Positions 39,301 through 47,089 of a stretch of 64,000 nucleotides of DNA are shown here, piece after piece. Where the stretch lies: contig NZ_JAUSYH010000001.1 in assembly GCF_030816715.1 (NCBI RefSeq), positions 6,882,001 through 6,946,000 on the forward strand, read 5' to 3'. The DNA comes from Streptomyces achromogenes. Its GTDB lineage: Bacteria; Actinomycetota; Actinomycetes; Streptomycetales; Streptomycetaceae. A program made the position numbers and the translations under genes. The notes beneath the pieces are model-generated. The model worked only from the letters and a program-made list of their open reading frames with translations, made no database searches and was not told the DNA's origin. Each line of letters begins with the position of its first letter. Within the stretch, counting starts at the first letter, position 1.

Positions 39301-41155
39301 CCGTGGCCCCGGCCCACGCGTCCCGCCAGTCCTGGGTGAATGTGAAGCGCCACCGGTATGCCCCACGAAGAATGTGCTCCAGCACACCGACCTGGGGGGT
39401 GCCCTCTTCGGCCCACTGGAGGGCCGCGCTCAGTACGTCCACCGCCTCGTTCGCGTCGGACGGGTCGTTCACGGCTTCGGACCGCAACAGCAGTGCGATC
39501 CCAAGGTTTTGGGCGCGCAGCGGGTATTCCGGGTCCTCCGTGCCGCCGGCATCCAGCAGCAGCCGGTTGATGCGGATCTCCGCGTCGAGGTCCGCGGTGC
39601 TCCGCGTCAGGTGGTGTCGGCGATGATGGGCGCCGGCGAGGTCGTGCAGGAGCGAGGGACGTAAGGGGTGATCGGGCGGAGCTTCGTCGGCGGCCGTCTG
39701 GGCGGCGGCCACCGCCTTGTCCATGTCGTCAGGCCGGTGTCCCGACCATTGCGCCCGCTGGCCCAGGGCCGCCCCCAGATGTTTCAGGGCGTCGAGTCGT
39801 ACGGTCCGACCGGGCGCCGAAGCCGCCGCGGCCGACCCGTACAGTTCGATGGCCTTGTCAAGGTCCGCTGGTAATGCCAGGCGGCTCGCCCGTGTCTGCA
39901 GGATGCGGCCGTGGAGTAGGAGAACGTCGGCGGTCGGCGGCGCGTTGGCGGGCAGATCACGCTCGATGGTCTCGAGTAGCGTGATTGCTGCGTCGAGGTC
40001 CCTTGGCTGGCCGGTGATCTCGGAGCGGCCCGCCATGACGGTGACGACATGGCGCAGGGAGGGGATGTACAGCGGGGACGTGATGTGGACGGTGTGGACG
40101 AGCGCGGTGAGTGCGTCGATCAGGTTGTCCAGGTCGGGCAACCGTTGGTGAAGCTGGTACCGCGCGGACAACAACTCGGCCAAGGAGCTGATCTCGTCGA
40201 TGCGCAGGACATCCAGGTGGTCGACCGGTGCACGGTCGTTCAGCTCCTGGAATGCGTTGATGGCGTCCTGCAAGTCGGTGGCAGACCGGAACCGTTGGTA
40301 ACGGCTGTTCAGCGCGGTGGCGAGGTCGTGGAGCCGGGACTGTCGATCGGGGGCGGACTCGTCAGCCGTCAGGGCGTTGCGCGCGGCTCGGACGGCCTCG
40401 TCGAGTTCTGTCTTCCCTGCCATGTGCGCCAGCCGCAGGCGCCGCGTCTGGCGACGCTGGAGCTCCAGCTGGGTGGCCATCGGGTGGTCTGGCGGTGTGA
40501 TCCCCCGAGCCGTGCGGAACGCCTCGTCGGCCGCTTCGAGGTCTGCTGTGGAGTTATTGGCGTGAAAGCGCTCGATCAGGCAACTGGCCAGTACGGACAG
40601 GCCGGGGGCTTCGAGGTCATGGCCCCGCGGAGTGGCTTTGACGATGGCGCGGCCCACGTCGATCAGGAGGTCCAACTGCTCCGGCGTATACGTTCCGCCC
40701 GCGGGCAGCACCCGGGCGATGGTCTCCTCCCGAGCCCCAGGTGCCGCCAGCTCCAAGCTGCGCGCCCACAGCGACACCAGCTCGCTGGGCGGAGGACCGG
40801 CCGAACCGGCGATCGTCTCCTCCAGCCGGCCGGTCACCGACCGGAGAGCGCGCGCGGCCAGGACCGGCACCACGGATGCCGGGAGGTCTTCCCGTCCAGC
40901 GACGTAGCAGGGCCACAGCAAGTCATGGGCCTTCGCGGCGTTTTCCGTGGCGTCGCGCCAAGGAAGGAGGCGACTGCGGTACCAGTGGAACAACCCCAGC
41001 GTGAAGTGGCACCTGAGGTCGGCATCGGCGTTGAGGAGAGCGGCCAACGCAGCCGCCTCGCCCTGGGCGCGTTCGTCCAGCAGATGCGCAGGATCACCAC
41101 TGGTCCGGAAGCGCTGCAACCGCGCTTCCATATCCGCGAGGAAGCCTTGTTCCAC
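36368..41155 (-). CDS. TPR-repeat CHAT-domain (caspase-like) protease
   Basis: The ~1595-residue protein is mostly helical tetratricopeptide-like repeats (residues ~50-1250; recurring SLHDLATALNSRYQRFRS and NLGIALLLRSEA motifs). The C-terminal ~350 residues are a CHAT domain. The caspase-type dyad is visible: PIVHFACHAV near 1453 (His) and RLAYLSACSTA near 1501 (Cys). PHVIGTLWPVDD and FYGHL follow as in other CHAT proteins. Such TPR-CHAT proteins can act as proteolytic effectors, for instance TPR-CHAT in gRAMP/Craspase systems. Here no CRISPR gene is present. A Cys-rich cluster CGQCRRCRLRGRLHFNLACA lies near residue 865. GTG 41155 follows GGGGGGGA; a TTG at 41191 is an alternative. It is last of a three-gene operon. 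Confidence 0.88.
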   Translation of the reverse strand: MEQGFLADMEARLQRFRTSGDPAHLLDERAQGEAAALAALLNADADLRCHFTLGLFHWYRSRLLPWRDATENAAKAHDLLWPCYVAGREDLPASVVPVLAARALRSVTGRLEETIAGSAGPPPSELVSLWARSLELAAPGAREETIARVLPAGGTYTPEQLDLLIDVGRAIVKATPRGHDLEAPGLSVLASCLIERFHANNSTADLEAADEAFRTARGITPPDHPMATQLELQRRQTRRLRLAHMAGKTELDEAVRAARNALTADESAPDRQSRLHDLATALNSRYQRFRSATDLQDAINAFQELNDRAPVDHLDVLRIDEISSLAELLSARYQLHQRLPDLDNLIDALTALVHTVHITSPLYIPSLRHVVTVMAGRSEITGQPRDLDAAITLLETIERDLPANAPPTADVLLLHGRILQTRASRLALPADLDKAIELYGSAAAASAPGRTVRLDALKHLGAALGQRAQWSGHRPDDMDKAVAAAQTAADEAPPDHPLRPSLLHDLAGAHHRRHHLTRSTADLDAEIRINRLLLDAGGTEDPEYPLRAQNLGIALLLRSEAVNDPSDANEAVDVLSAALQWAEEGTPQVGVLEHILRGAYRWRFTFTQDWRDAWAGATATKGNPSPDESSADRLFMQADSWPQSPCPVLVDGLGVAHTETPGWNEGWIPFLTQMGEALDNVPPGTPGWLYAQRFRQVLRESPTALSSLDGVEELANAYRAVLQPINLPTTTAGHLDYDASLEALRHELRDPAARPYGALRVQTLIDAQHKALEEPEPSVPARYTHQRLACALLTTYERSGDLHELDAAVRAMRTALAATPFNNPERAAHHCFLAHALWQRYERTGEQEDLTGVIASLRHLSELLPRGGCGQCRRCRLRGRLHFNLACALRRVFEQTGREENGATALLQVYLARAYVLPGHPDCDLYGALINWWVPDSAQSTEDLKELIRAYRAVIDDLPEGDPDRTVCQSNLGELLRLLHLRTQDSTTLDAAIEATQCAVAGTAVPRAAHACDLTRLAALLLQRHQQERDEADREAAIQAYTQAAAVPTAPPPLRIDAAQSAAALCAPDRLRDATQLLTNAIRLLPDTAPRHRPRALQESALSAFPGLVADAAALTLRTADADTQEPPAYQALTLLESGRAVLIGQALEVRGDIALLRQHHPQLAHHFVELRAALHLPDGEGEVEGEATSSATRASHHSRRLTEELTEVLQEIRRQPGFASFARPPTLRQLAAQAAQGPIVISNVSDHRSDALIITEDGIMSLALPTLTPHAVRHQVRAFQHALRQATDPQLRAVDRTGAQGRMRTVLAWLWDNAAGPVLHRLGIDSAHRTSAPWPRVWWIPGGLLGQLPLHAAGHHDEALDAPDRRTVLDRVVSSFSPSVRALDHSRTRDRSQHRPLDKALIISMPKTPGMNAPLSCADEEAHVLKSRLPTSLRLTDATSAQVMAHLADYPIVHFACHAVCHPTEPSQSTLLLTDHASAPMTVRRLNTLNLGQGRLAYLSACSTAVTAADTLLDEAIHLTSAFQLAGFPHVIGTLWPVDDTTALQIATAFYGHLTESGPGPGDVALALHKAQRDLRDTYPLLVSTWAAHLHTGA

Positions 41156-41237
41156 CGCGCCGTCCCCCCCCCGGGTCACAACGATGACCAATCATCCCCA
41201 TGACAGGATTTGGCAGACCATCCCGCAATCGTCCCGG

Positions 41238-42188
41238 CTACCTTTGCCCGGGCCAGCCGAGCGTCAGCGGGATGAGATGACCCTGCCCCTGGACGAGCAG
41301 GGTCATGGCCTGCCCGGTCCGGGCGTCGAGGGGACCGGTGTGGTCGAAGCCCAGACTGCGGGCCAGGTCGCCCGCGTGCAGTCGGGTCGCCGCCTCCACC
41401 AGCAGGGCGTACGCCTCCACCGCCCGGCGCCCTCGCTGCCGTGCCGTGAGGAACAGGCCGGCGACCAGGAGGAAAGCGGGCCACCACAGATAGGCCACGG
41501 CGACGTAGAGCACGGCCCAGCCGGCCAGCGTCGTGGCCTTGCTGACCGCTTCTCGCGCCTCCTTGATCTCGGCGCGCACGGCATCGGGCAGCGCGAGCCA
41601 CAGATGAGGCCAGACACTGGGCAGGTCCAGGAGGCACTCCTGCTGGTAGCCGGCCACGACGGCGTGCATGCGGTCACCCATCCACGTGGGGCGTGCGGGC
41701 CGCCTTTCGGCGATGGAGAGGACCCGGCGCAGGGCCAACTGCACATCCAGTTCGGTGACACCGGAGGGCGTGGCGTCAGAGGTGAGGCCGTTTCCGTAGC
41801 GCTCGAGGAGGTCGGCTTCCTTCCTCTCCACCACAACCCACCGAGCTTGCCGCGCCTCGACCCGCAGTTGGGCCGCCCGACGCAGCGGACTCGGCCAGGA
41901 CAGCCAGTCTTCGGCGAGCCACAGGCGCTCCACAAGCGCACCGACGGCGGAGGCCGCGAGTCCGGCGGCAGCCGCGACCACCCCGAAGACCACCACGTAC
42001 AGCAACGCGGAGGCACCGTTGTGCGGTACAGACAGCCCCTTGACCCATGCTGTCAAAGGTCCGAAGGCGAAACCGTCGAGCTGACGCGCGGCTGCCACCG
42101 CGCACACGTAGAGAGCGCCGGGCAGGACCAGCAGTGTGAACCAACGCTCGGCGAACTTCTTGCCCAATTCCTCGAGCAGAACGGTCAT
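41238..42188 (-). CDS. Multi-span membrane protein of the CHAT operon
   Basis: The 316-residue protein has an amphipathic N-terminal helix (LLEELGKKFAERWFTLLVLP), a first span merging into it (LLVLPGALYVCAVAAA), a second (ALLYVVVFGVVAAAAGLAAS), a ~110-residue cytoplasmic loop, then paired spans near 225-260 (ATLAGWAVLYVAVAYLWWPA, FLLVAGLFLT) and a soluble tail. I recognise no named family. It overlaps the small upstream gene by 4 bases and precedes the CHAT protease by ~80 bases. It could be a membrane target, sensor or pore cleaved by the protease; this is inference. Confidence 0.75.
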   Translation of the reverse strand: MTVLLEELGKKFAERWFTLLVLPGALYVCAVAAARQLDGFAFGPLTAWVKGLSVPHNGASALLYVVVFGVVAAAAGLAASAVGALVERLWLAEDWLSWPSPLRRAAQLRVEARQARWVVVERKEADLLERYGNGLTSDATPSGVTELDVQLALRRVLSIAERRPARPTWMGDRMHAVVAGYQQECLLDLPSVWPHLWLALPDAVRAEIKEAREAVSKATTLAGWAVLYVAVAYLWWPAFLLVAGLFLTARQRGRRAVEAYALLVEAATRLHAGDLARSLGFDHTGPLDARTGQAMTLLVQGQGHLIPLTLGWPGQR

Positions 42189-42571
42189 GAGGCGGTCCAG
42201 GCGTTCCAGCGGAGATCCTCGTCGAACAAAGTGCAGCGAGGGCGCTCAGTCACATCCGGGCCGGGCCGCTCCGACCGCGCACAGCGTCCTTGCGGGCAGT
42301 GGAAGACGACGTCCGTACGGCGCCGTGGCCCCAGCCCGCTGGGGACACCCCGGGCCGCCTCCCCGTACAGACCAAGCTGGTCACCGGCCTGCTGCAGGGC
42401 GCTGTGGAGGGCGTCGAGCACACCGATCAGTGAAGCCAGATCCCCTGGGGCGGACCGCAGGAGATCCAGGACCGCGTCCAGCGGCGCCGAATCGTCAAGG
42501 ACCTGGCGGAGGTCATCCGGGCTTGCGCAGACACGGGCGATGCCCCTTTTCGCCTTCAACTCCACATCCAC
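42185..42571 (-). CDS. Small Cys-containing protein, first gene of CHAT operon
   Basis: The 128-residue protein has a helical N-terminal half (DDLRQVLDDSAPLDAVLDLL, LASLIGVLDALHSALQQAGD) and a C-terminal segment VFHCPQGRCARSERPGPDV with a later PRCTLFDEDLRW, giving a C-x4-C...C/H pattern that could bind zinc. No known family is recognised; it does not match the small CATRA-associated proteins I can recall. GTG 42571 is the best start, though its ribosome site is weak. Coupled by ATGA to the membrane protein gene. Position suggests a sensor or adaptor for the protease. Confidence 0.65.
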   Translation of the reverse strand: MDVELKAKRGIARVCASPDDLRQVLDDSAPLDAVLDLLRSAPGDLASLIGVLDALHSALQQAGDQLGLYGEAARGVPSGLGPRRRTDVVFHCPQGRCARSERPGPDVTERPRCTLFDEDLRWNAWTAS

Positions 42572-42980
42572 AGTCTCACGATAGGGTGCATCGGTTTGTA
42601 GCGCTGGGATTCTGCTCAAGCCATGGGAAAGGGGGCGTTGACCCGCGAGTATGCCGCAATGACGGGAACCGTAAGGTAGAAGAGGAGCGGGTGCTCCGTA
42701 CAGGTCCCCGCTTCCGGCCGGTTGTCCCTTGGCTCCCACTGGGAGCCCATGCTGGTGAGGCTGGTAGCCCACGGCTTGATCGACACGATGTGACAGCTGG
42801 TCAATTGGCAGGACTCGGTCAAGCGCTGCGCTGCGTGCCACCAAGGAGCGCGGCGACAGCGGATTGCTCAAGCCGTGACACCGTGACACACCTCAGAAGC
42901 TGTTGTCTTTTCGATCTTGAGAGAGGCGCGTCGAACGGGAGTCCCGATCGGGTGGTCGCCGGGCGCTGGGCGCATATAAC
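42572..42980. other. Upstream region of CHAT operon; no gene seen
   Basis: About 400 bases hold no supported coding region. A minus-strand TTGAGC near 42617 is a possible -35 for the CHAT operon, but no well-spaced -10 accompanies it. The right part is probably the flank of the decayed IS elements. Confidence 0.4.
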
Positions 42981-43039
42981 AGGGCCTCCTGAACAGCTCG
43001 TTGGTGTCTAATCACCGAGCAGCAGGAGCAGGAGGCCCT
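42981..43039. repeat. Imperfect 59-bp inverted repeat at IS5 remnant start
   Basis: AGGGCCTCCT (42981-42990) pairs with AGGAGGCCCT (43030-43039), and inside GCTCG...GGTG pairs imperfectly with CACCGAGC around 43013-43020. It abuts the transposase frame and may be part of the IS left end or a small structured leader. Confidence 0.55.
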
Positions 43040-43055
43040 GGTACAGCAGTCTTGC

Positions 43056-43814
43056 GTGCCGATGGCCGGGCAGTCCAGCGCGGTCACCTGGGAGTGTGAC
43101 TGCCTGGCTCACCGGTTCGGAAACGCCGCCGACTACCCGATGCGTGAGCGGCGGTATCCGACGGACATGAAGGACGCGGAGTGGGCCCGGGTCTTGCCGC
43201 TGCTTCCGGTGCCGGGCTGGATGTGCGGCCGGGGTGGCCGGCCGGAGGTGTATTGCCACCGGGTGGTGCTCGATGCGATGCGGATCTCGTGGACAACGGG
43301 ATCAAGTGGCGGGCGATGCCCGTCGACTTCCCGCCATGGGATCGCGTTTACGCATTCTTCCGCCGCTGGCGCGACAACGCCCTGGTCAAGGAGTTCCAAG
43401 ACCGGTTGCGTGCGAGGGTCCGCGAGGATCTGGGGCGGGGCGCGCAGCCGTCGGCCGGTGTGGTCGACTCGCAGTCCGTCAAGGCGGACGCCGTCGTCGG
43501 CGGGGACAGCCGGGGCTTCGACGGCGGCAAGCTTATCAACGGGCGCAAGCGGCACGTCGTGGTCGACACCCTCGGCCTGCTGCTGGGCGTGGTGGTCACC
43601 GCCGCGGACACCGGCGACCGCATAGCCGCCTAGGCCCTGCTCGGGCAGGCCGCCGACGTGCACCACCGGCTGGAACTGGTCTGGGCCGACGGCGGCTACA
43701 CCGGCAGCCTCATCGAGTACTGCCTGGCCACGTTCGCCCTGGTCCTGGCGATCGCCAAACGCAACGCCGACATGCGTGGCTTCGTGGTGCTGCCCAAGCG
43801 GTGGATCGTCGAGC
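43056..43814 (+). pseudogene. IS5-family transposase, frameshifted and truncated
   Basis: The frame starts PMAGQSSAVTWECDCLAHRF, RYPTDMKDAEWARVLPLLPV as in common streptomycete IS5 transposases. A one-base loss near 43283 shifts the frame; the next frame continues LVDNGIKWRAMPVDFPPWDR through VVDSQSVKADAVVGGDSRGF and GRKRHVVVDTLGLLLGV (DDE residues present). An in-frame TAG at 43631-43633 interrupts it, followed by LELVWADGGYTGSLIEYCLA and GFVVLPKRWIVER. The normal C-terminal ~45 residues are replaced by an IS110 fragment. Confidence 0.88.
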
Positions 43815-44106
43815 GCCGGCCGGATCGCTCGGCCCGTCGGCTGCTGGGGAAGTCGGACCCGCTCGACGCGCAGGCCGGCGCGCGGGCCGTGCTCAGCGGT
43901 CGCGCCCGGGCCCGGGCCCGGGCCAAGTCCGGCGACGGCCCGGTGCACAGCGCCCGGATCTTCAAGCTCGCCAAGGACTCCGCGGTTAAGGCCCATACCC
44001 AGGCGATCAACCAGCTCAAAGCCGTCCTGGTCATCGCCGATCCCGCACTGCGGGGACGGCTGACCAGCCTCGGTAACGCCGAACTCTTCCGCACCTGCGC
44101 GCGCCT
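43815..44106 (+). pseudogene. IS110-family transposase internal fragment
   Basis: In frame with the IS5 tail, the sequence continues RPDRSARRLLGKSDPLDAQA, ARAVLSG, then IFKLAKDSAVKAHTQAINQL and KAVLVIADPALRGRL. This is the linker between the DEDD catalytic part and the transposase-20 domain of IS110 enzymes. Both ends are missing. The join with IS5 leaves a chimeric open frame of 241 codons (43658-44383) that is an accident of fusion, not a gene. Confidence 0.85.
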
Positions 44107-44230
44107 CGGCCCACCCGACGATGATGGAGAAGAGGGACGTGGTGGCCCAGGGCCACCCACAGCGCTGCCCGTGAGGTCTTCAACCTGGTCAGACCGGGTT
44201 CCCGCGCCCCCGCGTTATAGGGCGTCCACG

Positions 44231-44907
44231 CAGGGCGGCGGGTGGACCGACGTCGAGAGGGCCGCGCGGGAGCGGATCAGGCTGCAGGCCATGGACCACT
44301 TCGAGCGTGGCGGGAAGAACCAGGAGATCACGGCGAGTTCGGCGCCTGGCTGGTCTTCGAGGACGAAGCCGGGCAGTCGCTGACCCCGCCGCGTGCCAGG
44401 ACCTGGGGCCGCCGGGGCCGCATCCCGGTTGTGCGGGTGCGCGGGCGCGGCTCCGGACGCGTGTCGTTGGCGGGCATGACCTGCTACGGGCCCGGTGAGC
44501 GGTCCCGGCTGATCTACGCGATGCGCGAGTACCGCGGGCGCAAGGACGAGCCGAAGGGCTTCGGCTGACGCGACTTCCGCGACCTGCTCGTCCGCGCCCA
44601 CACCCCAGCTCGGCGGCCCGATCGTGCTCGTGTGGGACAACCTCCGCCTGCACCTGACCAAGACGCTGCTGGCGTTCATCCAGGCGAATTCCCACTGCTC
44701 ACCGTTTTCCAACTGTCGTCCTATGCACCGGACTTGAACCAGCAGGAAGGCATCTGGTCACTGGTCAAGCGCGACCTCGGCAACCTCGCCGCCGCCGACC
44801 TCGGCCAGATCACCCGGGCCGTGAAGCGCCGGCTGAAGCAGATCCAGGACCGCCCGAACCTGGTCGACGGCTGCCTCGCCGAGACCGGGCTGATCGTGGA
44901 CGGCTGA
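44231..44907 (+). pseudogene. IS630-family transposase, internally deleted and broken
   Basis: Pieces in order are RAARERIRLQAMDHFERGGK (N-terminal helix-turn-helix part), a deletion, EFGAWLVFEDEAGQSLTPPR (first catalytic Asp), MTCYGPGERSRLIYAMREYR, a TGA at 44566-44568 where Trp is usual, a shifted IVLVWDNLRLHL (second Asp), then LSSYAPDLNQQEGIWSLVKR (DDE glutamate) and the tail to the stop at 44907. At least one stop and two frameshifts inactivate it. Confidence 0.88.
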
Positions 44908-44953
44908 CCGACATCACGAATGCAAGTTTAGTAGTGCACCAAGTCGTTCACGT

Positions 44954-44967
44954 CTAATCTTGATTAG
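44954..44967. promoter_or_regulatory. Palindrome upstream of PhyH operon
   Basis: CTAATC-TT-GATTAG is a perfect inverted repeat with a 2-base centre, AT-richer than its surroundings, 57 bases before the PhyH start. It may be an operator, or belong to the end of the IS630 remnant. Confidence 0.5.
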
Positions 44968-45024
44968 CACGGATTGCGGTCAGCGGTGTTGATCGGTCCA
45001 GGGGAACGCAGGGAGGAACAGCCT

Positions 45025-45900
45025 GTGGCGGCGCTGAAGACGATCCCGGCCACGTCCACGATCGACGAGATCGCCTCCTGGTGCGATCGCGACGGCGCAG
45101 TCATCGTCACCGACCTGGTCGGACCCGAGCTGCTTGACCGGGTCAACCGGGACCTCGACCCGATACTCGACGCGCGAGTGCCCGGCTACGGCTACCTCGA
45201 CAACCCGGTGGCTCTCGAACAGCAGGGCCGCAACACCCGCCGGCTCATGGGTCTGGCCGCGAAGAGTGACGCCGGCGTCGAGTGCATGACCCACCCGTTG
45301 ATCCTCGGGTACGCCGACCACGAACTCGGCACGCCGCACGGCGGTTACCAGCTCAACATGGCCCAAGTGATCGAGATCGGGCCGGGTGAGCCGGAGCAGG
45401 TCTTGCACGTCGACGAGATTATCTGGCCGAGGTACGTGCGCCCGGTCGACGGTCCGCCGCTGATGTTCTCCTGCATGGTGGCACTGACCGAGTTCACCGA
45501 GGAGAACGGGGCGACCAGGGTGGCGATGGGCAGCCACGTGCTCGACGTCGACTGGGAGGCGGCGCCGCGGCCGGAGACCGTACCGGCGGAGATGGCGCCG
45601 GGAAGCGGCCTCTTCTTTAAGGGCCGGGTCGCGCACGGCGGGGGAGCGAACCGGACGTCGCAGTGGCGTCGGGGAATGACCCTCACCTACTGTGCGAACT
45701 GGTTACGCACCGAAGAGGCGACACCGTTGTCGGTCAGTCTCGAGCGTGCCCGTCAGCTGCCGCGGACGATGCAGGAGCTGCTAGGTTTCAAGTCCGTTTA
45801 CGGTTCCTACCTCGTCGATACACCGCAGATCATGCTCTGGGCACACGACATGGGAGACGTCGCCACCTTGCTCGAGGTGGACGGCGAATCCCGGTCGTAG
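45025..45900 (+). CDS. PhyH-like Fe(II)/2-oxoglutarate dioxygenase
   Basis: The 291-residue protein resembles phytanoyl-CoA dioxygenase-type oxygenases, which hydroxylate small molecules in the cytosol using Fe(II) and 2-oxoglutarate. The facial triad is visible as QVLHVDEIIWPR (His-x-Asp near residues 130-132) and KGRVAHGGGANRTSQWRRGM (distal His near 204, Arg for the cosubstrate following). N-terminal WCDRDGAVIVTDLVGPELL is the usual entry. GTG 45025 follows GGGAGGA. Codon 227 is TTA (45703-45705), implying bldA dependence. A glycosyltransferase follows after 22 bases, so this probably tailors the same product. Confidence 0.8.
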   Translation: MAALKTIPATSTIDEIASWCDRDGAVIVTDLVGPELLDRVNRDLDPILDARVPGYGYLDNPVALEQQGRNTRRLMGLAAKSDAGVECMTHPLILGYADHELGTPHGGYQLNMAQVIEIGPGEPEQVLHVDEIIWPRYVRPVDGPPLMFSCMVALTEFTEENGATRVAMGSHVLDVDWEAAPRPETVPAEMAPGSGLFFKGRVAHGGGANRTSQWRRGMTLTYCANWLRTEEATPLSVSLERARQLPRTMQELLGFKSVYGSYLVDTPQIMLWAHDMGDVATLLEVDGESRS

Positions 45901-45922
45901 CTGAGAACAGGATGCATACCGA

Positions 45923-47089
45923 GTGGAGAATCGCGATTCGTACGTCGTGGGTCATGTGATCTTCGAGCGCCCCGAGTTGACCGGTCGTGACGTCGCGGTG
46001 CGCACCCTTGCCCGAGTGCAACAGGCCGCGCGGCCGGGCAGCGCGGTCGTCTTCGTGTCGGCCACCGACCACCGGGGCTCGCTGGTCGCCGACGGGGGCC
46101 TGGCCGCCGTTCCGTTCCCCGCCGGACACGGCTTCGTCCAGTGGCTGCGCGCTGCCCGTGGATTCGCGCGCGTCGATCCCCGAAGGCATGGCGTTACGGT
46201 CCTGCACTTCCACGGCTGTCGGGCGGCCTTTCTGCTGGCCCTGCTGCGGACGGCCCGGCGACCCGGATGGAGCGCCCTGCCTGCCGTCTACTCCAACCAC
46301 GGAATCTTCACCGACACCCCGCAGCACCTGCTCTCGACCGTGGCCGAGGTGATCTGTGCCCGCTGGGCGGACGCCATGACGGCCTGCAACGAAGATCAGG
46401 CGGCCACCTTCCGGCGTTTCCAGCGAATCCCGGTGTGGGTCGTCACGAACGGCGCTGACCCGGCCGCTCTCCCGCGGCCGGACTACGACTCCCGGCTTCG
46501 CCGGCGGCTCGGCATCCCGGCCGGTGCCCCCGTCGTCAGCTTTGTCGGCCGGCTCTCCCGCGAGAAGCGGCCGGACCTGTTCATAGATGCCTGCCAGCGG
46601 ATCAGCCAGGTGATTCCAGAAACACACTTTATCCTTGCCGGCGAAGGTGCCGAGCGGGACTGGCTCCGGGAGCGTCTGGCGTCGGACGACCTCACCACAA
46701 TGCACATGATCGGCTTTGTGCCCGAACCCGCCGAGGTGTACGCGGTCTCCGACCTGCTACTGCACCCTGCAGATTTCGAGGGCATGCCGCTCGTCGTCCT
46801 CGAAGCTATGGCCTCTGGTGTGCCGGTGGTAGGAACCGCGGTGGCCGGCCTCGCGGCGATCATCGACGACGACCGCACCGGCGTTCTGGTCGGTGCGGGA
46901 GACGCCGACGGATTCGCGAACGCCGCGATCGAGATCCTTCGCTCGCCCAAGAGACGTCGCGAGATGGCGCTCCGGGCGGCCGCCGCCATCCGTTCGAGCC
47001 ACACGGCCGATCATATGCGGGAAGGCATGGCCAGCATGTACCGCAGTGTCATCGCGAAGACCCCCGGGCACGTCGATGCCGCGACCTGA
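45923..47089 (+). CDS. GT4-family glycosyltransferase
   Basis: The 388-residue GT-B enzyme has the C-terminal nucleotide-sugar half well conserved: VVSFVGRLSREKRPDLFIDA near residue 200, FILAGEGAERDWLRERL near 235, and the E-x7-E region HPADFEGMPLVVLEAMASGV with PVVGTAVAGL near 290. The N-terminal acceptor half has HFHGCRAAFLLALLR and VYSNHGIF. It transfers a sugar with retention of configuration to an unknown acceptor. GTG 45923 has only a weak upstream AGGAT. It overlaps the amidohydrolase start by 14 bases, indicating one operon. Confidence 0.85.
   Translation: MENRDSYVVGHVIFERPELTGRDVAVRTLARVQQAARPGSAVVFVSATDHRGSLVADGGLAAVPFPAGHGFVQWLRAARGFARVDPRRHGVTVLHFHGCRAAFLLALLRTARRPGWSALPAVYSNHGIFTDTPQHLLSTVAEVICARWADAMTACNEDQAATFRRFQRIPVWVVTNGADPAALPRPDYDSRLRRRLGIPAGAPVVSFVGRLSREKRPDLFIDACQRISQVIPETHFILAGEGAERDWLRERLASDDLTTMHMIGFVPEPAEVYAVSDLLLHPADFEGMPLVVLEAMASGVPVVGTAVAGLAAIIDDDRTGVLVGAGDADGFANAAIEILRSPKRRREMALRAAAAIRSSHTADHMREGMASMYRSVIAKTPGHVDAAT

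Larger units (their letters stand above)
42981..44930 (+). mobile_element. Composite of decayed IS5, IS110 and IS630 elements
   Basis: Within 2 kb, pieces of three transposase families lie head to tail on the plus strand: IS5-like (to ~43814), IS110-like (~43815-44106) and IS630-like (~44231-44907). None is intact and no complete pair of terminal repeats is recognisable. They separate the CHAT operon from the PhyH/caspase genes. Confidence 0.8.

Noticed and set aside
36368..42571. Type III CRISPR/Craspase-like (gRAMP plus TPR-CHAT) locus
   Set aside because: A TPR-CHAT protease is present but no gRAMP, Cas or CRISPR repeats occur in the window.
42185..42571. CATRA-associated small protein
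   Set aside because: The sequence does not resemble the CATRA small proteins I can recall; the HCPQGRC...PRC pattern differs, so the label would be a guess.
43658..44383. A functional 241-residue transposase
   Set aside because: The frame is an accidental fusion of the C-terminal part of an IS5 transposase and an internal IS110 piece; both catalytic modules are incomplete.
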